64,000 nt of DNA from Rahnella sikkimica (GCF_002951615.1 NZ_CP019062.1:682001-746000), one strand, 5' to 3'. Shown: positions 17,277 through 26,639, counted from the stretch's first letter. Program-made: numbers and translations. Notes: generated by a model not told the origin, from the sequence alone.

Positions 17277-19340
17277 ATGACGAAATTTCCTCTTCTGAGC
17301 AGTAAGATTTCCGGCCTGCTCCACGGCGCGGATTACAACCCGGAACAGTGGCTGCAAAGCCCGGAAGTACTGATTCGCGATGTCGAAATGATGAAAGAGG
17401 CGCGCTGTAATGTCATGTCTGTCGGGATTTTCAGCTGGTCAGCGCTGGAACCCGAAGAAGGACGTTATACCTTTGACTGGATGGATCAGGTGCTGGATCG
17501 TTTGCATGAAAACGGTATTTCGGTGTTTCTCGCCACGCCAAGCGGTGCGCGTCCGGCGTGGATGTCGCAAAAATACCCTGAAGTGTTACGCGTCGGGCGC
17601 GACCGCGTAAAAGCGCTCCACGGTGGGCGGCATAACCACTGCATGACCTCGCCGGTGTACCGCGAGAAAGTGCAGCAGATGAACACGGCGCTGGCAAAAC
17701 GTTATGCACATCATCCGGCGGTCATCGGCTGGCATATTTCCAACGAATACGGCGGCGAATGCCATTGCGAATTGTGCCAGGAACGGTTCCGTGGCTGGGT
17801 GAAAGCCCGATATGAAACCCTCGACGCGCTGAACAACGCCTGGTGGAGCACCTTCTGGAGCCACACCTTTACCGACTGGTCGCAGATCGAATCGCCTTCA
17901 CCGCAGGGCGAAACCGGGGTGCATGGTCTGAATCTCGACTGGCGCCGGTTTAATACCGACCAGGTGACACGCTTTTACAGTGATGAAGTCCGGCCGCTGA
18001 AAGCCGAAAACCCGGCCTTACCGGCGACCACCAATTTCATGGAATATTTCTACGACTACGATTACTGGAAACTCGCCAGCGTGCTGGATTTCATTTCGTG
18101 GGACAGCTACCCGATGTGGCACACGCGCAAAGACGATATCGGGCTGGCGGCGTACACCGCGATGTATCACGACCTGATGCGCACGCTCAAAAAAGGCCAG
18201 CCGTTTGTGCTGATGGAATCGACGCCAAGCTTCACCAACTGGCAGCCGACCAGCAAACTAAAAAAACCGGGAATGCACATTTTGTCTTCCTTACAGGCTG
18301 TCGCGCACGGTGCGGATGCTGTGCAGTATTTCCAGTGGCGCAAAAGCCGCGGCTCTTCCGAGAAATTCCACGGCGCCGTGGTCGATCACGTCGGGCACAT
18401 TAATACCCGCGTGGGCCGCGAAGTGGCGGAACTTGGCACCATTCTCTCGGCCTTAGCGCCGGTCGCGGGCAGCCGCGTGGAAGCCAAAGTGGCGATTATT
18501 TTCGACTGGGAAAGCCGCTGGGCGATGGACGATGCGATGGGGCCGCGCAACGCCGGATTGCATTATGAAAATACCGTCGCCGCGCATTATCAGGCGCTGT
18601 GGGCGCAGGGCATTGCGGTTGACGTGATTAACGCTGACGGTGAACTGGACGGTTACGACTTAGTCATCGCACCGATGCTGTACATGGTGCGCGAAGGCGT
18701 CGGCGAGCGGATCAGCGCCTTTGTGCAGGCAGGCGGGCGCTTCGTCGCCACGTACTGGAGCGGCATCGTCAATGAAACGGATTTGTGTTTCCTCAACGGA
18801 TTCCCTGGGCCATTGCGTCCTGTGCTGGGCATATGGGCGGAAGAAATCGACAGCCTGACTGACGCACAGCACAACAGCGTTTGCGGCATTACAGGCAACG
18901 CGCTGGGGCTGAACGGGCCGTATCAGGTTTCCGAATTGTGCGAAGTGATCCACCTCGAAGGCGCGGCAGCGCTGGCAACCTACGGTGATGATTTTTACGC
19001 CGGTACGCCTGCGGTGACCGTGAATCTGTACGGCAAAGGGCAGGCGTACTATGTGGCATCGCGCAACGATCAACAGTTCCAGGCGGATTTCTTTACCGCG
19101 CTGGCGAAAGAGATGAACCTGCCGCGCGCCATCAGCACGACGCTGCCGGAAGGCGTCACCGCCGCGCGGCGGACCGACGGCGAGAGTGAATTCATCTTCC
19201 TGCAAAACTATTGCAACGACAGCCAGACCGTCAGTTTGCCGGATGATTATCAGGACATGGTTCACGGCGGAATATTGCCGCATAAATTAACGTTACCGGC
19301 ATTCGGTTGCCAGATCCTGACGCGTAAAGTTTCCCGATAA
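17277..19340 (+). CDS. ganB: Beta-galactosidase GanB (GH42)
   Basis: Family 42 beta-galactosidase, 687 aa with no signal peptide, so cytoplasmic. It should split galacto-oligosaccharides imported by the Gan transporter. HGADYNPEQW lies near residue 16; the acid/base is Glu157 in HISNEYGGEC, beside a Cys cluster (ECHCELC) that usually binds zinc; the nucleophile is Glu314 in VLMESTPS. The trimerisation and C-terminal domains follow. A terminator lies just after it at 19354-19390. Confidence 0.95.
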   Translation: MTKFPLLSSKISGLLHGADYNPEQWLQSPEVLIRDVEMMKEARCNVMSVGIFSWSALEPEEGRYTFDWMDQVLDRLHENGISVFLATPSGARPAWMSQKYPEVLRVGRDRVKALHGGRHNHCMTSPVYREKVQQMNTALAKRYAHHPAVIGWHISNEYGGECHCELCQERFRGWVKARYETLDALNNAWWSTFWSHTFTDWSQIESPSPQGETGVHGLNLDWRRFNTDQVTRFYSDEVRPLKAENPALPATTNFMEYFYDYDYWKLASVLDFISWDSYPMWHTRKDDIGLAAYTAMYHDLMRTLKKGQPFVLMESTPSFTNWQPTSKLKKPGMHILSSLQAVAHGADAVQYFQWRKSRGSSEKFHGAVVDHVGHINTRVGREVAELGTILSALAPVAGSRVEAKVAIIFDWESRWAMDDAMGPRNAGLHYENTVAAHYQALWAQGIAVDVINADGELDGYDLVIAPMLYMVREGVGERISAFVQAGGRFVATYWSGIVNETDLCFLNGFPGPLRPVLGIWAEEIDSLTDAQHNSVCGITGNALGLNGPYQVSELCEVIHLEGAAALATYGDDFYAGTPAVTVNLYGKGQAYYVASRNDQQFQADFFTALAKEMNLPRAISTTLPEGVTAARRTDGESEFIFLQNYCNDSQTVSLPDDYQDMVHGGILPHKLTLPAFGCQILTRKVSR

Positions 19341-19353
19341 TTTTTTAACACGA

Positions 19354-19390
19354 ACGTGCAGCGGGGAATATTCCCTTCTGCACGTTTTTT
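19354..19390 (+). terminator. Terminator between ganB and the EIIB gene
   Basis: ACGTGCAG and CTGCACGT arms enclose a loop that itself can pair (GGGGAATATTCCC). A run of six T follows. It would reduce expression of the next gene. Confidence 0.7.
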
Positions 19391-19414
19391 CATTTCTGAA
19401 AGAGGGTGATCATC

Positions 19415-19732
19415 ATGGTGAATATTAAAGATTTCATGCACGTCTTTTCCGTAAAGAATAAAAACCCTAAAGATGACGTTCCGCCGTCAACCGACGTGGC
19501 GTTATTAATTGATGCACTGGGCGGACGCGAGAATATTATTAACGTCGATGCCTGTATCACGCGACTGCGCGTCACGGTGAAAGAACTCAGGCGGGTTAAC
19601 TCCGGCGCTATCCAGCAGACGGGCGCGATTGGCGTGGTGATCATCGGGCAGGAAGTCCATGCGATATTCGGTAAACAGTCCGACAGCCTGAAAAAGTTAA
19701 TGACTGAGAAGTTTGGTTTAAAAAGTCAGTGA
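19415..19732 (+). CDS. Orphan PTS EIIB (glucose-type) domain protein
   Basis: Stand-alone protein of 105 aa with a glucose/N-acetylglucosamine-type EIIB domain. It has the phospho-acceptor Cys in the motif NVDACITRLRVTV and the conserved GAIGVVIIGQEVHAIFG. The ATG at 19415 has AGAGGG eight bases upstream. No EIIC or EIIA gene is nearby, and galactan products enter through an ABC importer. A regulatory or phosphate-relay role is possible, but none is shown. I believe Dickeya gan clusters carry a comparable gene (ganC), but could not check. Confidence 0.8.
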   Translation: MVNIKDFMHVFSVKNKNPKDDVPPSTDVALLIDALGGRENIINVDACITRLRVTVKELRRVNSGAIQQTGAIGVVIIGQEVHAIFGKQSDSLKKLMTEKFGLKSQ

Positions 19733-19787
19733 AGCTATTTCTGTTTTGATGTGACGTTGTTTAATTCATGCAGATAATGGAAATAAA

Positions 19788-19825
19788 ATAAAGGCAGCCC
19801 GACACCAGGCTGCCTTTATTGTTTA
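19788..19825. terminator. Terminator after the gan operon
   Basis: AAAGGCAGCC-CGACACCA-GGCTGCCTTTATT: a ten-base stem with A and T flanks, between the convergent EIIB gene and ganL. It could act in both directions. Confidence 0.8.
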
Positions 19826-20006
19826 CTGCTTTATTTTAAATAATAATGATGCTGCTGTGCGGGTACAAAAACGTCACGATCCCCTACAAGAGAAAATGCG
19901 TTAAACCCTGAGCGTTTATTACAATGAGGTTATTTATTATTAAATAAAACTTCTTACTTCTTTTCCCTTAGGTTATTGGCATTGCAGCTTCAAGAACGAA
20001 GGAAAT

Positions 20007-21263
20007 TTACCACCAGGCTTCTACCTGCACACCAAAGTTCCACGTATCGGATTTGGTATGATCTTCAAACGTATTGCCGTGCTCTGAATCATTCAGGTAA
20101 GAGGCGAACACGCGCAGTTCCGGGCGTGACATAAACTCAGGACCGGCCGCCAGACCCATTGCCAGCGTATACTTCTGCCCGCCCTGCTTGTAGTTGGTGC
20201 CGTTCTTGTAATCGTCTTTCTGGTAGAACGTACCAACTTCACCGATGGTGCGCACGTAATCCGTCCACTGATATTGTGCACGGCCCACCAGAGAAACCAG
20301 CTCGGTGGTGTCGGTGTAATCCGTGATATTTTCCGCGTGGCCGTAAGTCAGCACATGGTTGAGGCTGAATTTGCTGGTGATCGGGATAAGACCGGTGATG
20401 ATGCCGCGATAACCGCTGGCGTCGTTGGTGTAGTTCCACATGTCATACCAGCCACCGCCCTGAGAAATCATGTTCTGCGCCAGACCTTTGTTGGCGTACT
20501 GTAAAACCAGTTTGTTGTAGCCGCCCCACATATCCTGACTGATTTCACCGGTCAGCATCACGCCATTTTCCGCGTCATACAGGCCGCCGTAGTCTTTCTG
20601 ATCGTGCGTCAGGTTTGGCATGGCGTAGTCGGCACCGACTTCCATCCACGCGCCGCTCCACGGTTTGATACCGGCATAACGCACGTCGATGTAGTTGATA
20701 TTGACGTCGTTATCGCCGTTGACGCGGTAATCCACGTCATTGGCATCGCCACGGATCCACGCCACTGACAGCGCGCCTTCGCCCATTTTCAGGTTTTCCA
20801 CCCCGGCCCCGGCACCGGAAATGTTCCAGTATTTGGTATCGATGATGTGTAAATCATGGCGCTGGTAGTAACGTTTCCCGCCCCAGATCACCGCATCTTT
20901 ATCCCACGGCACCAGTCCTTTGATTTGCAGATTCAGCTGACGCAGGCCGAATTGCGCATCATCGTTGAGGGTGCTTTCGTCATCATTGGAACCGTCTGAC
21001 ACCATGCTGACCATGGAATCGACGTAGAAACTGACATCGTCCTTTTTGTAAACTTCACTGCCCAGTTCGACTTCGCCGTAGGTGTCATTTTCGTTGCCCA
21101 GACGACCGACTTTGTTTTTCTGAAACTGCTCCAGACTGCCGCTGCCGGAAACGCCCAGCCCGGAGCGCAGATATCCATGAAAATCAATGTCGTTTGCCAC
21201 TGCCGGGCCTGCCACCAGACCAAGAGAGACCGCCACAGCCAGAGTGCGTAAGTTGTGTTTCAT
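20007..21263 (-). CDS. ganL: LamB-type outer membrane porin GanL
   Basis: Maltoporin-family outer-membrane channel, 418 aa with a 23-residue signal peptide ending PAVA. The mature protein begins NDIDFHGYLRSGLGVSGSG, as in LamB/BglH porins. WGGKRYYQRHDLHIIDTKYWN matches the sugar-slide region and the C-terminus ends in an aromatic residue (VEAWW), as outer-membrane barrels do. It probably lets galactan oligosaccharides into the periplasm. It is divergent from ganR. Confidence 0.9.
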   Translation of the reverse strand: MKHNLRTLAVAVSLGLVAGPAVANDIDFHGYLRSGLGVSGSGSLEQFQKNKVGRLGNENDTYGEVELGSEVYKKDDVSFYVDSMVSMVSDGSNDDESTLNDDAQFGLRQLNLQIKGLVPWDKDAVIWGGKRYYQRHDLHIIDTKYWNISGAGAGVENLKMGEGALSVAWIRGDANDVDYRVNGDNDVNINYIDVRYAGIKPWSGAWMEVGADYAMPNLTHDQKDYGGLYDAENGVMLTGEISQDMWGGYNKLVLQYANKGLAQNMISQGGGWYDMWNYTNDASGYRGIITGLIPITSKFSLNHVLTYGHAENITDYTDTTELVSLVGRAQYQWTDYVRTIGEVGTFYQKDDYKNGTNYKQGGQKYTLAMGLAAGPEFMSRPELRVFASYLNDSEHGNTFEDHTKSDTWNFGVQVEAWW

Positions 21264-21386
21264 TATTTTTCCTTATTGATGTATGACGTTCACATTCACG
21301 AGGTCTATAAGATACCCAGAAACAATAATGATCAATTTGACACCGTGTGAAATGTGAGGGAGATCGACAAGTTATGTGTTTAAAAT

Positions 21387-21394
21387 AAACGCTT
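21387..21394. promoter_or_regulatory. LacI-type operator core, site 2
   Basis: AAACGCTT fits the core AANCGNTT also found between ganK and ganE. The flanks are less symmetric than at 12292-12307. Confidence 0.4.
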
Positions 21395-21410
21395 GGTGAT
21401 TTAAATCACG
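21395..21410. promoter_or_regulatory. Candidate CRP site
   Basis: GGTGATTTAAATCACG is an almost perfect palindrome matching the GTGA-N6-TCAC core of CRP sites. It directly abuts a LacI-type operator core. Confidence 0.5.
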
Positions 21411-21444
21411 AAAATTCCGAATGTTAACGTATAACTTTTAAGCC

Positions 21445-21452
21445 AAACGGTT
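21445..21452. promoter_or_regulatory. LacI-type operator core, site 3
   Basis: AAACGGTT fits AANCGNTT. It is about 90 bp upstream of the ganR start. Confidence 0.35.
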
Positions 21453-21539
21453 CTCAGATTGAACTTTTAAATGAGATCCCGTACTTTGGCTCGATTATTA
21501 TGAGATTGCGTAACTCACGGGCTGTAAAACGGGAAAAGC

Positions 21540-22607
21540 ATGAAATCGAAAAGTTCGACATTAGAAGACGTTGCCCGCTATGCCGGTGTTTCCTATCAGA
21601 CGGTTTCGCGTGTTTTAAACAAGTCGGCCAACGTGTCCGACGCCACGCGCCAGAAAGTTGAGCAGGCAATTGAAGTGCTGCGCTATGTGCCAAACCGGCT
21701 GGCGCAGCAGTTGGTAGGAAAACAGAGTTTTACCATCGGGCTGGTGACGACCTCGCTGGCGCTGCACGCACCGTCGCAAATCGCTGCCTCGGTGAAGAAA
21801 TATGCCCATCAGGCCGGGTATCAGGTGCTGATTTCGATGATCGACGAGGACGTGAATCAGAGCATTCAGGACTCCATTAACGAGCTGAAATCCCAGCGGG
21901 TAGAGCGCGTGATCATCAACATTCCGCTGGAAAGTGCCGAAGCCGAACGCATTTACGAAAATAACCGCGACATTCTTTGCCTGTTCCTGGATGTGGATCC
22001 GACCAGCCCGGTCTTTAACGTCTGCTTTAATCCGGCGGACGGTTCGCGCGCCAGCGTGGAATATCTGCATGATTTAGGGCATCGCGAATTTGCCTTGCTG
22101 GCCGGGCCTGAAGACTCGGTGTCTTCCCGCCTGCGTCTGGAAAGCTGGCAGAAAACGCTGACCGAAAAAGGATTGCAGCCGGTAACGGTTGTTCACGGCG
22201 ACTGGAGTGCCAAAAGCGGTTACTACGGGGCATTGCAGATGTTGCGTGAGACGCCGCAGTTTACGGCGATGCTGGTGGGCAACGACCAGATGGCGCTGGG
22301 CGTGATCAGCGCGCTGCATCAGCACAACGTGGTGATCCCGCAGCAGGTTTCCGTCATTGGTTACGACGACACCTACGACAGCGCATTCTTCCATCCGGCG
22401 CTGACCACCGTTTCCCTGGATCTCGATTTGCAAAGCAAAGAGGCCGTCGGGCTTTTGCTGGCAACGGAATCGGAAACACCGTCGCACATTTTGCCTGCAC
22501 ATCTGGTCGTAAGAAATTCCACGCGCGCGCCGGGACAGCCGGACAAAGACCTCAATCAGATCGCCGATCAGCTCGATAAACTCGCCCGACAGCTGCGCGG
22601 GCAGTGA
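21540..22607 (+). CDS. ganR: LacI-family regulator GanR
   Basis: Transcriptional regulator of 355 aa, probable repressor of the gan genes. The LacI helix-turn-helix covers residues 6-50 (TLEDVARYAGVSYQTVSRVLN), with the hinge helix near residue 55 (RYVPNRLAQQL). The periplasmic-binding-like effector domain follows, with YLHDLGHREFALLAGP and NDQMALGVI. Start at the ATG at 21540. Assignment to galactan rests on position; the family alone would also fit a lactose or galactoside regulator. Confidence 0.87.
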   Translation: MKSKSSTLEDVARYAGVSYQTVSRVLNKSANVSDATRQKVEQAIEVLRYVPNRLAQQLVGKQSFTIGLVTTSLALHAPSQIAASVKKYAHQAGYQVLISMIDEDVNQSIQDSINELKSQRVERVIINIPLESAEAERIYENNRDILCLFLDVDPTSPVFNVCFNPADGSRASVEYLHDLGHREFALLAGPEDSVSSRLRLESWQKTLTEKGLQPVTVVHGDWSAKSGYYGALQMLRETPQFTAMLVGNDQMALGVISALHQHNVVIPQQVSVIGYDDTYDSAFFHPALTTVSLDLDLQSKEAVGLLLATESETPSHILPAHLVVRNSTRAPGQPDKDLNQIADQLDKLARQLRGQ

Positions 22608-22699
22608 CGTCCGGCAGATGTAAATAATGATTTCAGAATGCTTTTGATAGCGTTTAAGATATGAAAAATTTCAAAAGATAAACAAAAGGATATGACGGA

Positions 22700-23176
22700 A
22701 TGACCGTATGGCAGTGTTTTGTTCAGGGCTGGAAAGGGTACGTGAAGTTTGAAGGGCGTGCGACCCGCAAAGAATTCTGGGTGTTCACCTTAGTCAATAT
22801 CCTGCTGATGATCCTTCTGACGGGGACGGTGGCGACCGTGATGGCGCTGGCGGGAAACCCTTACGGCGTGTTCTATGCCGGCATGGCCTACACCGTTTAC
22901 GCGCTGGCGCTGGCATTACCGATTCTGGCGGTCGGTATCCGCCGTATGCACGACATCAACCGCTCCGGCTGGTGGTTTGGTGGTGTTTATCTGGCAGGTA
23001 TTGTGTCGCGTTTACTTAATATGATCCTGATGGAATATGCGTCACCGGAAACCTATGTCTGGATGAAAATCACGCTGGGTATCGTGCTCGGCTGGATCCC
23101 GCTGCTGGCGATGATTTACCTGTGCTGCGTGAAATCCAAACCTGCACCGGAAGCCGATAACCACATCGTCCGCTAA
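22700..23176 (+). CDS. DUF805 family membrane protein
   Basis: Small inner-membrane protein of 158 aa related to E. coli YhaH/YhaI. The conserved start GWKGYVKFEGRATRKEFW is followed by about four hydrophobic helices and the IRRMHDINRSGWW motif of this family. AAAGGA lies nine bases ahead of the ATG at 22700. The function is unknown. It is unrelated to gan or cit by content. Confidence 0.85.
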   Translation: MTVWQCFVQGWKGYVKFEGRATRKEFWVFTLVNILLMILLTGTVATVMALAGNPYGVFYAGMAYTVYALALALPILAVGIRRMHDINRSGWWFGGVYLAGIVSRLLNMILMEYASPETYVWMKITLGIVLGWIPLLAMIYLCCVKSKPAPEADNHIVR

Positions 23177-23184
23177 GCCTGTTT

Positions 23185-23730
23185 TCAACAGGAGTTTGCT
23201 GCCAGCAGCGCGGCAAACTCTTCCAGTTTTGCCAGCCCCCACGGCCATTCTCCAAAACCCGATTCCACATTGATATGCCCGGCCTCGCCGATATCCACCA
23301 GCTCGCAGCCCCACGCCTGTGCCCAGAACTGTGCGCGGGCAAATGGCAATAACGGATCCGTATGGCTGGCGACCAGCAGACCGGGAACCGCCAGCGGCTC
23401 AGGCAAAATGTCATCGTCCAGACCAAAACGCATCGGTTCGGCGGGCGCGACCAGCATCACGCCTGCGCAAAGCGGCGGGTTACGGTTCGCCCACACCAGA
23501 CTGGCGAGCGCGCCAAAACTGTGGCCAATCAGCAGCAACGGGCCTTTCGCCAGCGTCTGCTCGCGGTCAATGGCGGTGATCCAACCTTCGAGATCGACCT
23601 GCGCCCAGTTACGCTGTTTCACCCGCAGCCACTGCGGATTCTGCTCATGCCAGCGGCTTTGCCAGTGTCCGGCTTCGCTGTCGCGTAAACCGGGAATCAG
23701 CATCCGCGTGATGTTCTGATTTTCACTCAT
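23185..23730 (-). CDS. RBBP9/YdeN-family alpha/beta hydrolase
   Basis: Small serine hydrolase of 181 aa. It has the PGLRDSEAGHWQSRW start of the RBBP9/YdeN family, the nucleophile motif GHSFGA near residue 69, and the catalytic His in GEAGHIN. It overlaps the citG stop codon by 4 nt and ends the citrate operon. Such a gene is not known to me as part of citrate fermentation; it may be carried along or act on an unknown ester or thioester. Confidence 0.82.
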   Translation of the reverse strand: MSENQNITRMLIPGLRDSEAGHWQSRWHEQNPQWLRVKQRNWAQVDLEGWITAIDREQTLAKGPLLLIGHSFGALASLVWANRNPPLCAGVMLVAPAEPMRFGLDDDILPEPLAVPGLLVASHTDPLLPFARAQFWAQAWGCELVDIGEAGHINVESGFGEWPWGLAKLEEFAALLAANSC

Positions 23731-24569
23731 TGTGGGAAGGCCATCAGCACGGTCGAGATTGCCAGCAAATCGGCACTGCCGCCGGGGCTGAGATGCCGGG
23801 AAATCAGCGCCTGATCCATCGCCTGTAAATCCTCTTTTTGCCAGCCGTTTTTCAGCAACCGGCGGGCATAATCCTGGACAAAATGCAGCCCACTCAGCCC
23901 GCCGCGTGACACCAGATTGGTATCGGGATTAAACGCCATCAGGCGCAGCAGGGCGTTCAGACTGCGGCGCTCAGGCTGGTTTTCTGTCCACCAGTAAGGC
24001 AAAACATGGCGACGTAACGTCAGGAATCCGCTCTGCACTTCGCCGCGGGCTCCGGTCATGCCGTGCGCCTGAAACAGCCGTTCACCGGCGGTCACTGGCT
24101 GGCGGCAATGTTGTAATTCCCGCTCCACCAGCCCTTGCGTGAGCGCAGCGGCTTCTGCGCATAACGCCGTGCGGGTCAGCCGTTGCTGGCGGGCGCTGAT
24201 GCGGCCTGCCGCCGTACACAAAATGCCCAAAGAGAAAATGCCGCCTTTGTGCGTGTTAATGCCGTTGGTTGCGCTGAACATGGCCTGCTCGCAGGCCAGA
24301 CCGGCAGGGCGGATCCGCGTCAGCATGGCCGTTGCCGGTTGCGCGGCGTCCTGCTGGCCGAGCCGGTAAAACTGATGCAGCCACGGCGTAATCGCACCGA
24401 TGCTGCGCAGAAACATCGGCAAATCCATGTCACTGTGCGAACCGTTATTGGCGCTGTCCACCAGTCCGGGTTTGGGCGTCAGCCAGACTTCCTTGCGCAG
24501 CGCTTCAGCCGCCAGTGTGGCGATGTTAGTGCAAACCTGCGGCTCAGTGAGTGCGGTGCCAGCCATCAA
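23727..24569 (-). CDS. citG: Triphosphoribosyl-dephospho-CoA synthase CitG
   Basis: Makes 2'-(5''-triphosphoribosyl)-3'-dephospho-CoA, precursor of the citrate lyase prosthetic group. It has 280 aa (E. coli 292). Landmarks are EVWLTPKPGLVDSANNGSH near residue 28 and TNGINTHKGGIFSLG. It overlaps the 3' end of citX by 26 nt and precedes the small hydrolase gene with a 4-nt overlap. Confidence 0.93.
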   Translation of the reverse strand: MMAGTALTEPQVCTNIATLAAEALRKEVWLTPKPGLVDSANNGSHSDMDLPMFLRSIGAITPWLHQFYRLGQQDAAQPATAMLTRIRPAGLACEQAMFSATNGINTHKGGIFSLGILCTAAGRISARQQRLTRTALCAEAAALTQGLVERELQHCRQPVTAGERLFQAHGMTGARGEVQSGFLTLRRHVLPYWWTENQPERRSLNALLRLMAFNPDTNLVSRGGLSGLHFVQDYARRLLKNGWQKEDLQAMDQALISRHLSPGGSADLLAISTVLMAFPQ

Positions 24570-25083
24570 TCAGCGCCTCCACTTTTGCGATCACTTCCGG
24601 CAACGGATGCTGACGCGAACGCGCGCAGGCGTGGGCGGGGCCGTCGCAAATAAGACACCGGCGGCTGGCATTATCCAGCGACCGGCGGCCTACAACGCCA
24701 GCCTGCGGGCAGATCACATCGAAATCCCATAACCGCCCCAGCGCATGTGACTGCTCAAGCGCCACGGTGGCGGCTTTCACTTCCGGTGCAGGGTGCTTAA
24801 TGCTCCAGAACGCTTCCGCGCCGGTCGGCAACCAGAATACGTCATGTTTCAGTACCGCCCAGCCACGTTGTAACAGCAGGGTTTCCGCCGCGCCCAGTGC
24901 TTCGCGCATGACCTGACGGTAACTCACGCTGTCTTTCACCGCGCCGGGTGTGACCAGCGTGAGGGAAATCAGGGTGTGCGGGAATTGTGTCAGCCAGTCG
25001 GTTTGCCGCTGCGCACGCTGTTCCTTTGCTGCCAGCAAATCCTCCAGACTGACGCCTGCATTGGCAGGCGTCAAAATCGTCAT
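24544..25083 (-). CDS. citX: Apo-citrate lyase phosphoribosyl-dephospho-CoA transferase CitX
   Basis: Transfers the prosthetic group precursor to the CitD acyl carrier protein; 179 aa. It contains the family motifs LLAAKEQRAQRQ near the N-terminus, GRLWDFDVICPQ and SRRCLICDGPAHACARSRQH. Its start overlaps the citF stop codon (TAATG), so translation is probably coupled. Confidence 0.92.
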   Translation of the reverse strand: MTILTPANAGVSLEDLLAAKEQRAQRQTDWLTQFPHTLISLTLVTPGAVKDSVSYRQVMREALGAAETLLLQRGWAVLKHDVFWLPTGAEAFWSIKHPAPEVKAATVALEQSHALGRLWDFDVICPQAGVVGRRSLDNASRRCLICDGPAHACARSRQHPLPEVIAKVEALIDGWHRTH

Positions 25084-26609
25084 TATGCGTCCTCTTTGAC
25101 CTGATGAACGACGTCAATCACGCTGCCGTCGCGGTAACGGATCACGCCCACAATGCGCGGCGTAAACTCAATCGGCTTCGGTTCGCCGGTCAGCGAAATG
25201 GCACGCTGATACAACGTGTCGATATCCATGATTTTCATCCCCGCTTCTTCCAGCCGCTGGCGGATCTCAGGGCGCGCCGGATTAACGGCGATCCCGTGGT
25301 CAGTGACCAGCACATCAATGCTTTCGCCCGGTGTGACGCGGGTTGTGACACGGCGCACGACGGTCGGAATGCGGCTGCGCAGAAGTGGTGCGACCACAAT
25401 TGTCAGGTTGGCGGCGCTGGCAACGTCGCAGTGCCCGCCCGACGCGCCGCGCATCACGCCGTCGGAACCGGTAATCACGTTCACATTAAAACCGGTGTCG
25501 ATTTCCAGTGCGCTCAGAATGACGATATCCAGCTGATCGCAGCTTGCGGCTTTGGCCCCCGGATTGGCGTAAACATTGGTCGAAATTTCAATGTGCTGCG
25601 GATTGCGGCCCAGCGATGATGCGGCCTGACCGTCAAAACATTGCGTATCCAGCAGCGTTTCGATTAAGCCTTTTTCATGCAAATCTACCAGACTGCCGGT
25701 GATGCCGCCGAGGGCAAAACGCGCGGTGATCTGGTTGCGTTCCATCTTTTCTTCCATGAAACGGGTACAGGCCGTTGCCGCCGCGCCGGAACCGGTTTGC
25801 ATCGAAAAGCCGGGTTTAAAATAGCCCGAATGTTCAATGACTTCGGCTGCCGTGCGGGCAATCATCAGTTCGCGCGGATTGCTGGTCACGCGGGCTGCGC
25901 CCACGCTGATTTTCGCCGGGTCGCCGACCTGATCGACTTTCACGATGTAGTCCACCTGATCCTGCACCAGGCTGGCGGGCATGTTAGGGAAGGGCACCAG
26001 TTCTTCGGTCAGCAGTACGACGGTTTTGGCGAACTGCGCATCCACCATCGCGTAGCCCAGCGAACCGCAGCAGGATTTGCCGTGCGTGCCGTTGGCATTG
26101 CCGAATTCGTCGCTGCACGGAACGCCCAGAAACGCGACGTCAATGTTCAGCTCGCCGTCCTGCAAAAGCTTGACCCGACCGCCATGAGAATGGATCTGCA
26201 CCGGTTCTTCCATCAGGCCGTGCGAAATGGCATCGGCCAGTTTGCCGCGCATCCCCGAGGTATAAATGCGGGTAATCACGCCGTTGCGGATGTGTTCGAT
26301 CAGCGCGTCGTTGCAGCTCATCAGCGAGCTGGAGGCCAGCGTCAGATGTTTGAAACCCAGACGCGCCAGCGTGCCGACGACATGATTAATCACCTGATCA
26401 CCTTCGCGAAAAGCGTGGTGGAAGGAGATCGTCATGCCGTCTTTCAGGCCGCTGCGGGCAATCGCCTGCTCCAGCGAATCACATAATTTGCGATGCAGGC
26501 GGGCATCGGGATCAGAAAGATACGGCGTGGTGCGGTGCGCACCGTCGAAAGCAACCAGAGGCTTCATTCCCGGATACTGGCTGTGCAACATTTCTGTTAA
26601 GTGGCTCAT
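25083..26609 (-). CDS. citF: Citrate lyase alpha subunit CitF
   Basis: Citrate:acetyl-ACP transferase subunit of citrate lyase, 508 aa. It is closely similar to E. coli CitF across its length: GMTISFHHAFREGD, LASSSLMSCNDALIEHIR, NIDVAFLGVPCSDEFGNANG, VLVTDHGIAVNPARPE and the terminal YRDGSVIDVVHQVKED. I chose the ATG at 26609 (MSHLTEML), with AGGA 11 bases upstream; an ATG at 26618 is only two bases from that site. The leader sequence differs from the E. coli one. Confidence 0.94.
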   Translation of the reverse strand: MSHLTEMLHSQYPGMKPLVAFDGAHRTTPYLSDPDARLHRKLCDSLEQAIARSGLKDGMTISFHHAFREGDQVINHVVGTLARLGFKHLTLASSSLMSCNDALIEHIRNGVITRIYTSGMRGKLADAISHGLMEEPVQIHSHGGRVKLLQDGELNIDVAFLGVPCSDEFGNANGTHGKSCCGSLGYAMVDAQFAKTVVLLTEELVPFPNMPASLVQDQVDYIVKVDQVGDPAKISVGAARVTSNPRELMIARTAAEVIEHSGYFKPGFSMQTGSGAAATACTRFMEEKMERNQITARFALGGITGSLVDLHEKGLIETLLDTQCFDGQAASSLGRNPQHIEISTNVYANPGAKAASCDQLDIVILSALEIDTGFNVNVITGSDGVMRGASGGHCDVASAANLTIVVAPLLRSRIPTVVRRVTTRVTPGESIDVLVTDHGIAVNPARPEIRQRLEEAGMKIMDIDTLYQRAISLTGEPKPIEFTPRIVGVIRYRDGSVIDVVHQVKEDA

Positions 26610-26639
26610 TCTCTTCATATTCCTGTGCAAAATTGAGGG

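Larger units (their letters stand above)
21264..21539. promoter_or_regulatory. ganL-ganR divergent promoter region
   Basis: A 276-bp AT-rich region. It holds two LacI-type cores (21387-21394, 21445-21452) and a palindromic CRP-like site (21395-21410) directly beside the first, a layout suited to induction by substrate plus catabolite control. Confidence 0.6.

Noticed and set aside
25677..26486. Long open frame antisense to citF
   Set aside because: Same reason: citF is strongly conserved and the antisense product has no family features.
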